From assembly GCF_026151205.1 (NCBI RefSeq), contig NC_087081.1, forward strand, positions 8,117,246 through 8,181,245: a stretch of 64,000 nt of DNA, read 5' to 3'. This document shows positions 36,401 to 47,256 of the stretch, piece by piece (the stretch's first letter is position 1; each line of letters begins with the position of its first letter). This DNA comes from Bolinopsis microptera. Taxonomy: Eukaryota > Ctenophora > Tentaculata > Lobata > Bolinopsidae. The translations under genes and the position numbers were made by a program. Below the pieces are notes generated by a model. The model was given only the letters and a program-made list of their open reading frames with translations, searched no databases and was not told the DNA's origin.

Positions 36401-39400
36401 TTCGACCATTAACATTGCCTTCCCAGCTCCTATTTAACTTAAATATTGGCAGCTCTAATTTCGTTTTGACTTTTATTGATTTAGTACTCATGGTGGCGCT
36501 GTTGGCAACTTCACCGCCAACTTGTTGCCAAGAGTCACTCACTTGTTGCTAAGGATCACTCTAATTCATTCTATCTTGTACAGGATCTTATATATTTGAG
36601 TAACCGAGTAATCGCTCTTCTGAACGACGCTATCAAGAGTTCCATTCAGCACGGTGATCAGGTAATATTAGTGAAGTTGATCTTTTACTTTTGTTTATTT
36701 GTTGTTACGTTGTTATCTGCAACACCAAAACGGTTTAAGCAAAACGTCAGCCGCTTGAAATTGTTCAGGTGTTTTTGTTAAACAATCCTGTTTTATTGTA
36801 TGTATAGAATACGACGAATTGCTCCATGCCTGATGCCACACTAACAGAGATTGGTTTGTTCTAGTAACTAATATTCATAACATTTCAATCTTCTCAGCAT
36901 TTGGAGAGAGTTGAGATAGGGCGGATATTATTCAGAGTTTGGCCTCACTACAGCTGCTTTGTTCCCTTCGTTATCAAGCAAGTAAGAGTTAAGCGATAGG
37001 GCTGGTTCAAGCAGGTATAAGCTATAAAGTATTTCTCGGAAAATTGATTCCTTAAATTGTCATTATGGCCCTTATATATAGAATGTAGGAATTATAGAAC
37101 ACCAAGTGGCCATGTATCGTTACAAATAGTTATTCTTTAAGATTGATATTTCAATATTTCATGTGACCGTTTGTAACCACACCCTTATAATTATTGTCAC
37201 TGTGTCTGAGCTATTAGCAGTGAAGACTGAATTAGGTCACAGTTCTAAGAATAAAACGTCAGAATCAGTTTATACCACTATAAACGATATTACATCAAGC
37301 ATAAGCACTGAGCTATAAAACCATTTCGATATTCATCTGATATCTGGATTCATCAGTTATCTTCAACTTTTAAGCGCATGATAAACTCATGCCCGCATAA
37401 ATGTTACTCCTCCAAATAAGTTCTGGAAGTCATACATCCCAACATATTGAAGTATTGAGTACTTTGTAAAATGTAGTCACGTAATAATATAATAAGTTGC
37501 TGATGGTTACGTATTGTTTTGTGCGTTACTTAGTGCAGTATGTGCTGCTCAACACCAATATTAGCTGAGTAATAGTATTATTAGTATCACAAACCTTCTA
37601 TACTCAAAACATTGTGTGGCTTTCCAGCCAGATATTTGATAACTTGTGGTTACGTTTTGTTTTTTGCGTTACTTTGTGCTACTCAACACCGATATAAGCT
37701 GAGTAGTATAGTAGTAGTGTAGTAGCATTGTTACTAATAGTATAACTAGTAGTGTAGGATAACTCAACTTTGCACTACACCGCCGCCAGTAGCAGCCACC
37801 ACCAGTGATTCTGGCCACGCCGCCGCCAGTAGCAGCCACCACCAGTGATTCTGGCCACGCCGCCGCCAGTAGCAGCCACCACCAGTGAGTCTGGCCACGT
37901 CGCCGCCAGTAGCAGCCACCACCAGTAATTCTGGCCACGCCGCCAGTAGCAGCCACCACCAGTGATTCTGGCCACGTCGCCGCCAGTAGCAGCCACCACC
38001 AGTGATTCTGGCCACACCGCCGCCAGTAGCAGCCACCACCAGTGATTCTGGCCACGCCGCCGCCAGTAGCAGCCACCACCAGTGATTCTGGCCACGCCGC
38101 CGCCAGTAGCAGCCACCACCAGTGATTCTGGCCACGCCGCCGCCAGTAGCAGCCACCACCAGTGATTCTGGCCACGCCGCCGCCAGTAGCAGCCACCACC
38201 AGTGATTCTGGCCACGTCGCCGCCAGTAGCAGCCACCACCAGTGATTCTGGCCACGCCGCCGCCAGTAGCAGCCACCACCAGTGATTCTAGCCACGCCGC
38301 CGCCAGTAGCAGCCACCACCAGTGATTCTGGCCACGCCGCTGCCAGTAGCAGCCACCACCAGTGATTCAGTGGTACCGTGCCCTTAAGTAAAACTCACAT
38401 TACCAAATTATAATTATATGATTAACTCTCACTAGCATTTCTTTGCTACCCAACCGCTATGCAGCAACCGCTTTGCTACTAAATGTTTTAGATGCGACTC
38501 ATAAATAATATTCCTATCCGGATATTACACTTTTTAGATAATGATGTGAAGTGTCCAGCATAACACTTATAACATTACGTTTTGTGCTTTTTCCGTTTGT
38601 CCGTGCCTTAATCACTAGTGTACTTTCAAAAATGTTTTGCGTAGCGTAATCATTAGTGGTTAAAGTTTATACTTTTATAATAGTTATACAGTTATCGCGT
38701 ATGGTAATATCGTAAAATTTTGTAAATGGCTTGATCACTAATTAATCTTGTAATCCGTTATGCAGTGGCTTGGTCACTGTTCGAAGGAGTCATTCAGAAT
38801 TAACATACGGCTTCCTCGGGAGGCCTGATAAATATAAGATCACCTGCTCATATATTCGTGTCAACGTTTCAACAATAATCGTAAATCCCTTATTGCTTTT
38901 AATTTGAATCACCTGCTAATCTGATGATTATTTTACATTTTTGGACAAAAGTTTTAGCAATTAAGTAATAATAGCAATAAAATACTTAGGAAACGAATCT
39001 ACAAGTACTGACGGAGCTAGAATCTACTTCAGAAGACTTTAGCAATTAAGTAATAATAGCAATAAAATACTTAGGAAACGAATCTACAAGTACTGACGGA
39101 GCTAGAATCTACTTCAGAAGACTTTAGACTCTTACTGTGGGAAGCTGATATAGCGGACATCGGATCTTTGGAGAAACTATTCCAGAAACCATCCCTCCGC
39201 ATTCACAAGTAAGTATTTCATCAACACTAAGCAGGTATTAGAAATCAAAGAACATCAACTTTTGTCGGTTTAGATCCCGTTTGATATTTTACCATAATAT
39301 TTTAATAGTTGGATTTAATTCTTTAATATAATCTAGTAAATTAAGAATATCTGCATGTTACTTATACTTGTAGTATGTAGAGTTGTGAATTGTAAAGAAT

Positions 39401-42400
39401 ATTCTGTTGGCAGGTTACCAAGCTTTGTTGATCAAATACTAGAGAAAACTCCCCTGACGCATTGCGACAGAAAAGCATTGCAGAACACCCAGCAAAAGGT
39501 CCAAGAACTACTCACAAATATTAAAAAGGTAGAACAAACAAGAAAATGAAATAGAAATACCAGCAATTCAACTCCATTGCACGTACAATTATAAAGTTAT
39601 TGACCTATCAGGATTACAATCTAATACAGCAATATTAATGTATACAAATCTGTTTTGAAGTAATTCCAGACCATGAAGTGTTAGTAAACCTTTTTGAAAT
39701 GTTCTCAGCAAAATCTTTTCAGTACTCCACCAGACGAACCCCGGCCTCGAAAGAAAGGAGAGCACCACCTGCAAAGCCTAAACGTAAAATGAAGAAGTCA
39801 AAGACCTCACCAAAACGCTCTGACTTTGGAAAGACTTTCACCAAGAGTCCTAACAAACGGAAAAGTTTAAACCCATTTGATTCCAGCTCTTCTAGTTCCT
39901 CTGAGTACCATGAAGTAGGACCTGGTGAAGTAGGACCTGTTGACGATGATAAAAGTGAAGAAATGAAGCGTGATTCTCTAGAAAGGGCGTTCCAAGTGAT
40001 TGAAAAAGCTGAGGAGGTAAACTGTGCATCTCTCGAACGGGCCCTACAAGTCATCGAAAAAGGTGAAGAAATAAACTGTGATTCTCTCGAACGGGCATTT
40101 AAAGATCTCGAAAAATCAATCGAATGTATGGAAGCCAGTTCTCAAGTCCCAAAAGTTGCGTTAGATTCATCAGAGGGTTCAGAAAAACGGACCACAAACC
40201 TGTCAGTAGTTGAAGAGTACTCTCCAGGCAGCCCCGCTAACTCCAGCTTTGAGGGTTCCCTCAGACTCTCTCCCAGGATGGCACGTGCAACTATCCTCAG
40301 ACCTCGCAGTGCTTCTCCTAGAACAAGGAGCTTCTCGTTTGGGAGGGATGAGAGTGAGTGTGCAGATCAGGAGTATAATAATTTGTGGGAGAAGAGGTCA
40401 TCCTCACCGGGTATTATAGAATACCTTTCCGATCGATCTGTTACCAAAAGTCCCAAGTTAAGGGGGCAGGGGGGGTCTTTTTGAAATTTCTCTCGAAATT
40501 GATTTTATAGTTGTTTTTGATAGAGGAGAGTGATATCTATCTGTTGCTTTTGGTCCCATGGAAAAATATTGTTCCTAGCCAAAGTTATTGCCGGTCAAAG
40601 GTCAGCGCTCATGTGTAATTGTATTGCGCGAGCGATTTTCAATCGCGCGCCCTGAAAATCGAGTCTAAAAATCTATCTTCTCCTACATTTTTTGAGCAAT
40701 CACCTTGAAACTTTCAGGATATGTTCTAAGGACCATTTAGAAACTTCTGGTCGATCAGAATTTTGAGATAGGCCTTTTAAAATTTTTTATTCAATTTTGA
40801 AAATCCCGGACCTTGAAAAATCGTCAAAAAACGAGGTCCAAGATTTTCAAAATCGAATTAAAAATTTTCTAAGGCCTATCTCAAAATTCTGATCGACCAG
40901 AAGTTTCTAAATTGTCCTTAGAACATATCCTGAAAGTTTCAAGGTGATTGCTTAAAAAATGTAGGAGAAGATAGATTTTTAAACTCGATTTTCAGGGCGC
41001 GCGATTGAAAATCGCTCGCGCAATACAATTACACATGAGCGCTGACCTTTGACCGGCAATAACTTCGGCTAGGAACAATATTTTTCCATGGGACTAAAAG
41101 CAGCAGATAGATATCACTCCCCTCTATCAAAAACAACTATAAAATCAATTTCGAGAGAAATTTCAAAAAGACCCCCCCCTGCCCCCTTAAATCCGAAGAA
41201 GGATCAGTCACTGAGTAAGCTCCATACAGTAGAAGGTGACAATGAGATCAGGAATGAGAAAGAAACAACTGCAGAGCCGCACTCAGTAGAACACTCTCCT
41301 CAGAATACCTCTCAGCCACAAACTCCACTTCCAGAGTCAGAAGACTTAACTCCTTGTAAAGCCAAGAATGCTTCAGTATCTTCCACGATAGGGGACGAGT
41401 TTTTCTTTGATGAACGAGATTTTTACGAGATTTCAGATATGGAGTCGGACACATCCTTGGATGAGTTTGAGCTCAGGTTTGTGCCATTTCATTCGAATTT
41501 CTGAGATTAGCAAATGGTGGAATTTCCCCTGCATCTGCCCAATCCACTATTTCATCAAGCTGCTTCAAAATTGCTTTGTAGATCACACCTATAAGTATAA
41601 TGAAACTGAATGTTACAGATCGAAGGGGTCGGAATTAGAATTATCAGATCTAGAATCAGAAAGGTATTGGTCAACTCAGAAATCTAAAAATCCGCCAAAA
41701 CCAGGTAAGTGCTAAACGATTGATTGCACTAATTAAGTAATTCATTTTCAGAAATCGAATGTCATCATTTCTATGAAAACCTACACTTAGTTTGTTACCA
41801 TTTCGTCTTCATTCTTTTTCCCGACCGAAATCTAATTCCCGACCAAAATAGAACATGTTATTTAAATGATTATTTCTCGAATAATTAGAATGAAATTAAA
41901 TATATATAATGAGTCCAAAGTACGTGCTTCCCCTCCTCGAGCCATCCTTCTAGCTCCACACCTACAAGTCATGAGTGCCCGTTATTCAGACAGATCCGTG
42001 ACCGTTCGTATTACTGAGACAATGACTATAATTTCTCGCTCTTAAGACTACTACGACTATATCATTCATCTCTGTATAATAGACGCTGTGAGGAATTACC
42101 ACTCATTTCGTCATTTGTATTCGTCTAGTGCGTAAAGTACAGGTTACAAAACTAAAGTTTCTTTTATAAACAGAACCACAATGTTTTCTAATCTTTCTCT
42201 TAGAACATTATAAACAGTGATATTATAAACAGTAACATTATAAACAGTGATATTATAAACAGTAACATTATAAACAGTAACATTATAAACAATATCATTA
42301 TAAACAGTAACATTATAAACAATAAAATTATAAACGCTAACATTATAAACAGCAACATTATAAACAGTAACATTATAGACAATAAAATTATAAACAGTAA

Positions 42401-42603
42401 CATTGTAAACAGTAACATTATAAACAGGGACATTATGAACAATAACATTATAAACAGTAAAATTATAAACAATATCATTATAAACAATAACATTATAAAC
42501 AGTAATATAGAAGTTATAAACCTCAATATTTTCAGTAGACCAGATAACGGAGGAGGATAACAGTAAAACGCTGACAAGAGATGAAGCAGACCCTGAGTCT
42601 TGA
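30454..42603 (+). CDS. RhoGEF (DH domain) protein with disordered, NPF-containing tail
   Basis: Core exons in phase: 35107-35230, 36116-36190, 36584-36661, 36898-36981, 39075-39208, 39414-39528, 39723-41476 (interrupted by a MITE), 41619-41704 and 42536-42603 (stop TGA). The first six spell a DH domain, the Rho GTPase exchange fold. LIEEFLQTEIIYNDHLVSL is conserved region 1 with the Glu and Tyr. KPLDSSTLLTPAEHTKIFAE and VEIGRILFRVWPHYSCF follow. LEKLFQKPSLRIHKLPSF is the KP.QRI.KYPLLL motif in divergent form, with L for Q and K-L-P for K-Y-P. No PH domain follows; the chain passes into a basic, Ser-rich tail with NPF (an EH-domain ligand), three tandem 18-residue helical repeats (DSLERAFQVIEK type) and acidic segments. 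Two possible upstream starts exist: a phase-matched exon 30454-30484 beginning MGSCASCCRK, or splicing from the long disordered exon ending near 29035. The domain call is firm, the 5' end is not. Confidence 0.75.
31559..31595 (+). CDS. Small exon whose 3' junction was amplified
   Basis: Acceptor CTCTCAG, donor CAG then GTTAGT, 37 nt. It is open in more than one frame: from the acylated exon it reads ELEQPSLHTTS; from the long disordered exon it reads GTGTAFSTHNLQ. Its last 23 nt plus donor are repeated in tandem through the following intron. Confidence 0.45.
31570..34003. repeat. G-rich minisatellite made of a duplicated exon/intron junction
   Basis: About 46 copies of a 45-60 bp unit: TACAGCCTTCTCTACACA, G or C, AACCTCCAG, GTTAGTCTGGTG, then a run of 7-23 G. 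The first unit is the 3' end of exon 31559-31595 with its 5' splice site. Each copy therefore keeps a TACAG acceptor-like site and a CAG|GTTAGT donor bounding 23 nt. The G runs have strong G-quadruplex potential on the plus strand. The apparent proline-rich or glycine-rich frames on either strand are by-products. Confidence 0.95.
34457..34488 (+). CDS. 32-nt candidate cassette exon
   Basis: Strong flanking sites (TTATTTCAG and AA|GTAAGTAAT). In phase 0 it reads LCQGCRVPWN. Joined to exon 35107 it would place CQGC ahead of GPCDRC, two CxxC pairs as in small zinc-binding motifs. At 32 nt it shifts the frame when skipped, so its use must be linked to the choice of upstream exons. Confidence 0.5.
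34609..34851 (-). CDS. Unrecognised 80-residue open frame nested in an intron
   Basis: A minus-strand frame begins MTTDRNAHSRNPRKQK and ends RPYIWHMPNG before a TAA. It has a basic N-terminus, a helical middle (LKLMKQRACDHLLKFC) and an HDFGHELWDFVRYKV segment. The composition is protein-like, unlike most random frames in this AT-rich DNA. I do not recognise it. It lies between RhoGEF exons on the opposite strand. It could be a remnant of a mobile element gene, a nested exon of another gene, or chance. Confidence 0.3.
   Translation of the reverse strand: MTTDRNAHSRNPRKQKPLKLMKQRACDHLLKFCSLRNPQQRQLVMDSARVHDFGHELWDFVRYKVLQKGNRPYIWHMPNG
35471..36140. repeat. Decayed tandem copies of the start of exon 36116-36190
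   Basis: Blocks resembling GTACAGAAGCCTCTAGACTC recur near 35478, 35567, 35695, 35804 and 35905, before the true exon at 36116. Intervening sequence also repeats (CGTCAACT, GTAACCATAACCAC, TTTTTAGAGACAGC). Several copies keep an AG before the exon-like block, so the intron offers multiple 3' splice sites. Each copy soon hits a stop or loses the exon. Confidence 0.75.
37783..38368. repeat. 40-bp GC-rich minisatellite
   Basis: About 14-15 copies of a 40-bp unit containing GCCGCCGCCAGTAGCAGCC and ACCACCAGTGATTCTGGCC. It lies in the intron between DH exons 36898-36981 and 39075-39208. Unlike its surroundings it is GC-rich. One copy lacks 3 bp. The long Trp/Leu/Gly-rich minus-strand frames are repeat artefacts. 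Confidence 0.95.
38953..39122. repeat. 85-bp tandem duplication spanning a 3' splice site
   Basis: Two identical 85-bp units start at 38953 and 39038. Each contains the intron end ATAAAATACTTAG and the first 48 nt of the DH exon. The distal acceptor (39074|39075) gives the full exon, reading ETNLQVLTELESTSEDFRLL. The proximal acceptor (38989|38990) would run into TAA just after the duplicated exon piece. Confidence 0.92.
39723..41476 (+). CDS. RhoGEF tail exon interrupted by a MITE
   Basis: The exon opens YSTRRTPASKERRAPPAKPK, has NPFDSSSSSSSEY near residue 60 of the exon, then three 18-residue repeats (about 39967-40128) and SP-rich text. At 40461 a 725-bp TTAA element begins; the frame entering it stops after about nine codons. 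The coding text resumes at 41191 in the same frame (NPKKDQSLSKLHTVEGD) and ends DEFELR at a GTTTGT donor. The coding length without the element is 1025 nt, which exactly links phase 0 to phase 2 as the neighbours require. Confidence 0.8.
40462..41186. mobile_element. TTAA-flanked foldback MITE inside a coding exon
   Basis: Flanked by TTAA at 40458-40461 and 41187-41190. The termini are GGGGGCAGGGGGGGTCTTTT and its inverse. The two arms are near-perfect inverted copies of about 350 bp around a short centre near 40824. The poly-G start and TTAA duplication match the style of the element at 13386-14718. No transposase. Confidence 0.95.
42200..42505. repeat. 15-bp AT-rich minisatellite before the terminal exon
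   Basis: About 20 copies of ATTATAAACAGTAAC with single-base variants. It ends about 30 bp before the acceptor TTTTCAG of the last RhoGEF exon (42536). Minus-strand frames rich in VYNV come from the repeat. Confidence 0.93.
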
Positions 42604-42911
42604 CACAGCTGTGTCCTGTAATCCAATAATATGATATAATAATTAATAATATGATATAATCCTGACCCCTTATGATCCTCTAATATGGCCCATATTCTGT
42701 GATTCTGCTCTGAGTGCTGAGTGCAGACCCCCTAATCTGGCTATATAAGCTAATAAGCTGCTCTATATATCGTGCTACTTGAGCTACATTTGGGTATGTA
42801 TTGTGTATTTTGTCATGGTAATGCGACGAGTGAGATGATTTAAGACGTGTCCCTTTGTCCGTTGACAGGTTGAGTATAGTGGTAGCTGGGTCACGCAACA
42901 TTCATTTTTAC
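42604..42911 (+). other. 3' flank of the RhoGEF gene
   Basis: Contains a short AATAATATGATATAAT duplication near 42627-42660. Probably 3' untranslated region; no clear AATAAA. Confidence 0.4.
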
Positions 42912-45900
42912 TTAAGGACACGTTCATTGAAGTTTGAGGAAATTGGTAAATTTCTAAAACAGCGTTTTTGACGATAGTGGTTTAATTTTAACATATATTA
43001 ATCTAGCGTGTTCATAAGTTCTGAACATTAGCCACGTGACCCATACTCCCATATGCACTGCTCAAAAATAAAATGTATTGCTTTTAGGCACTATTATGTA
43101 AAAAATGTCACATTTTTGTGACATTGTTTACCATAGCTGCCCAATTAGCATTTTTTGGTCTAAAATATAGTAGATTAGGTCAATCTAACAATTATGATAC
43201 AATGTAGGCCTAAAGGGCAGTGATCGAACGGCGTTAAGGCAACATTTCGTAAACTTTGTCACACTCATAATACGATACCTCTTTTCTACTGTGAGGTGTC
43301 CTCAAAACTTCAAAACCCTTTCAACTCATTATTTGATAGTTCTTCTGCCAATCATAGCCCTAAAATATGTTGTTTTGAAAAGTTAACAAATACATGCACT
43401 TGGCTATTGGGAAATGATGTAAATTCTGTCACATTATATGGAATTTGAAATTCTGGGTGAATTTCCGAAATCATTTATATCTGATTTTGGTTTGGAAGGC
43501 GGGGAAACTCTATATGAGGACGATACACGGATACAGTTGATTAAAGTATAGGGCAGTTGATGTAAACATCGTCACAAAATGATACGAAATCGTAAATGAA
43601 CACGTTCATGTTGAAGTTTAAGGATATTGGTAAACCAATAGCGTGTTCAGAAGTTCTGGACATTAGCCACGTGACCCATACTTCCATATACACGGCTCAG
43701 AAATACAATTTATTGTTTTTAGGCATGCTATAATATAAAAAATGTCACATTTTTGTGACTGTGTTAACCATAGCTGCCCAATTAGCATTTTTTGGTTTAA
43801 AATATAGTAGACTAGAAACCCGCCGCTAGTCGAAAGCTTTGTTCGAGGAAATTTTAAACATCAGTTATGTTTTAATTTCTCTTCATCATATAGCCCCAAA
43901 ACGATACTTTTTACCGCATCAAAAATGTCAATCACAACCAAAGTTATAAATATATATAGGTATATAGCGTCATGAGGGTAAATGTGAGCTAGTTGTGAAA
44001 TTCTGACGTAGCATACAGCATAACACCGCGCGTTGAAATCCGCTGTAGTCGAAAATTTTATTAAAGGACACTATAAGGGAGCGAATTTATCGTTCGAATT
44101 TATCGGTCATCGCTAGTCAATGGTCAAACAATCCAACAAATATGCTTTAGTTCCCGAACCCTGCTTCACTGAAAATATATGAATTACACATTTGAATCAT
44201 TTCGGTAAATGTCAGGTCCCTCATCGTCTCATTTGATAGATCTGTTCAAATTGAAGTTTTTACGTATGAAAGTTTTTACGTATGAAAGTTAATGTTAAAG
44301 TGGATAGATACAGATACAACAAATTTTAGATGATATTTATAAAGCAAGAATGGTAATGTAACGACGTTTAAAGTTAAATATATGTAGGTTCTTACGATGA
44401 GTCACGGTGTCTGAACTTTTTCATATCTTTAACTCTCACAGCAAATCGATTGTGCAGAGATCTCCGTTTAGCAGGTCTAGATCCAAGAAAGGGCATTGAA
44501 AAACAACAACAGATGAGTAAAATATGTTAATCGTTGGAAGATATTTCAATCGAGAATGACAGTCAATTGAATTATTGCCAGGCATTTAAAATGGCACGTG
44601 ATGTTTAACTGCGCAAAGTTATTTGCGTAATTAGGAAACAACAATATTTTTGTTGATTGTGTGTGCGCGGCGTAATGTCAGCATTGTGTGTAGCTCTAGC
44701 GAAGAAACCCGCTAGTCGAAAGCTTTGTTCGAGGAAATTTTAAAAATCAGTTATGTTTTAATTTCTCTTCATCATATAGCTCTGTTATACTGTAGACATA
44801 ATGGAATTTATCTAACAATGGCGACAGCGTTGTTAGTATTCGGATTCCCAAAACGATACTTTTTACCGCATCAAAAAATACCAATCACAAACAAAGTTAT
44901 AAGAAGTCATAGCGTGAGCGTAAATGTGAGCTAGTTTTGAAATTATGACGTAGCATACAGCATAACAACGCGCGTAGTTAAGATGTTTTTGCTCGCGCAC
45001 GTGCATTTTAACGTTGCTACGCAACAGCGCAGTAAACCTTTGCTAAAATAACGACATTATTCTAACGGTTATTTTACCTCACTTCCGACGTTAATTATAA
45101 AAAATCTAAAGCCTAAATCAAAATTCTAAGAATGCTATAGCCTATTCCTATCCTTTTTCTACAACCCTGCTAAAAATGGCGAGGTTTCAACTCCATTTGC
45201 GAGCTGGGTTTGGCATCACCAGAGGGTCATTTTGAGGTCGATTTTCGGTGTTTTTTCTTCTATGTCCCCGTTGCCGGGGAAATTTCGTCAAGTTTAAAAT
45301 ATAATATAGATAATTAGGTCATTCTAACAATTATGATACAACATTTGGCTAAAGGGCAGGGATCGAACGGTTTTAAGGCAATATTTCGTAAACTTTGTCA
45401 CACTCAGAATACGATACCTCTTTTCTACTGTGAGGTGTCCTCAAAACCCTTTCAGCTCATTATTTGATGGTTCTTCTACCAATCATTGCCCTAAAATATG
45501 TTGTTTTGAAAAGTTAGCAAATACATGCACTTATTGGGAAATGATGTAAATTCTGTCACATTATATGGAATTTAAAATTTTGGGTGAATTGCCGAAATCA
45601 TTTATATCTGATTTTGGTTTGGAAGGCGGGAAAACTGTATATAAGGACGATGCACGGATAGAGCTGATTCAAGTTAAGGGCAGTTGATGTAAAAATTGTC
45701 ACAATAATAATAAGGGCAGTTGATATGAAAGAAAATCTATCTAACTAATGCAATGGCTGATGTGACGAAATTTACATTTCTTGACCCTATTTTGAAGAAA
45801 CATGCCTCGATTAGAATTCAATATTCTTCCAGGAATTATTAGTAGGTCATTATTCAGCAAATCAGAACTCAAGTTTAACAATTCTGAGTTTAATTTTACT

Positions 45901-47256
45901 AAGTTACCGAAATGTGACGAAATTCACTTTTCCTGCCCCAAAAGTATAATTTCAATGCGATGAAAAATGGGCATGGGTTTCTATATTTCCTTATCTCTGA
46001 ATTAATCATTTCAAACTATAATTAGGACTGTTGATGTGTAAGAAAGTGTATCTAAATTTTACAATGACGTATGTGACGAAATTTACATTTCTTGACCCTA
46101 TTTTGAAGAACCATACCCCGATTAGAATTCAATATTCTCCCAGGAATTATTGGTAGGTTATTTTTCAGCAAATCAGAACCCAAGTTTAACAATGCTGAGT
46201 TTGATATCACTAATTTACCGAAATGTGACGAAATTTACTTTTCCTGCCCCAACAGTATAATTTCAATGTGATGAAAAATGGGCATGGGTTTCTATATTTC
46301 CTGTATAAATCCATTCCAACTATAATAAGGGCAGTTGATATGAAAGAAAATCTATCTAACTAATGCAAAGGCTGATGTGACGAAGTTTACATTTCTTGCC
46401 CCTATTTTGAAGAATCATACCTCAATTTGTATATAATGTTACTTTATCACCATCACTATGTCGATAAATTAGTTATTTTGCCAACACGGAGCAAATAAAG
46501 TTATAATATTTTTTTTGTGACGAAATTTACAAATTTTTACCCTGTTCAGGTGTTGAAATTTATCCAATGTTAACATATCACTGCCATATAATAATTTATA
46601 TGACCGGCGTATGGTTGAAATATTGTTAATTGATCCATAGTACATAATATAGGGTGTTTAAGTTGGTATACTAATATTTACTCAATTTCACACATGATGA
46701 GATATCATACAAATTTATGTGACTAAATTTACCTATTTCTGCCTTCTGTATTTGTATTTGCCTATAACAATGAAATATGTGAACAATTCCAAACACATTC
46801 AGCTCACAAAATAATGCTAGACTATTCGGCATTTCTTGTCAGGATGTCATAAACATCCATCATATAAATTTCTTAAATGTGTGACGGAGTTTACATGGTG
46901 CTACCATTTAAGGAAAAAAGTCGCTAAATATGTAGATAATAGTCATATACAGCTATTCTATGAATTGGAAATTCGAAAATGTGGTCAAACACGGCAACAA
47001 GGGGTCCATATAAACTCCGTCACGTTTTTATAGTGTGACAAAGTTTACAACTCACTGCCGGCCGCATTTAAGCGATATCTTATCGTCTGATAAAGATATC
47101 GTTATGCGACAAAGTTTATCTAGAGGATGAAACGATTATCTTAGGGTTAGAGGGTTTATATAGTTTCATAGTGTGACACATTTTACATCATCGTGCCATT
47201 CAGTAGGGTCACTAATATTTACCAATATCCTCAAACTTCAATGAACGTGTCCTTAA
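42912..47256. mobile_element. 4.3 kb TTAA-flanked element with recurrent GTGAC/TTTAC motif
   Basis: TTAA stands at both ends (42912-42915 and 47253-47256). The termini are inverted repeats of about 38 bp: GGACACGTTCATTGAAGTTT at the left, and its complement before the right TTAA. Inside, a motif close to TGTGACGAAATTTAC occurs at least 14 times. It reads in reverse orientation (GTAAAnnnnGTCACA) in the left part (for example 43427, 43562, 45548, 45689) and forward in the right part (for example 45763, 46073, 46226, 46377, 46517, 46720, 46881, 47034). No transposase frame is visible. A nested segment (about 43820-45292) with its own direct repeats interrupts the left half. Confidence 0.8.
43820..45292. 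mobile_element. Nested insertion with long direct repeats
   Basis: A segment with CTAGTCGAAAGCTTTGTTCG and TAATTTCTCTTCATCATATA occurs at 43828-44032 and again at 44711-44980. The host sequence on the two sides (TTAAAATATAGTAGA at 43797 and TTTAAAATATAATATAGA at 45294) is continuous with an uninterrupted copy at 43162. This shows that the segment was inserted or duplicated inside the larger element. Element class unknown. Confidence 0.55.

Noticed and set aside
37669-38319. 216-residue Trp/Leu/Gly-rich minus-strand frame
   Set aside because: It cycles through three frames of a 40-bp repeat; an artefact of the minisatellite.
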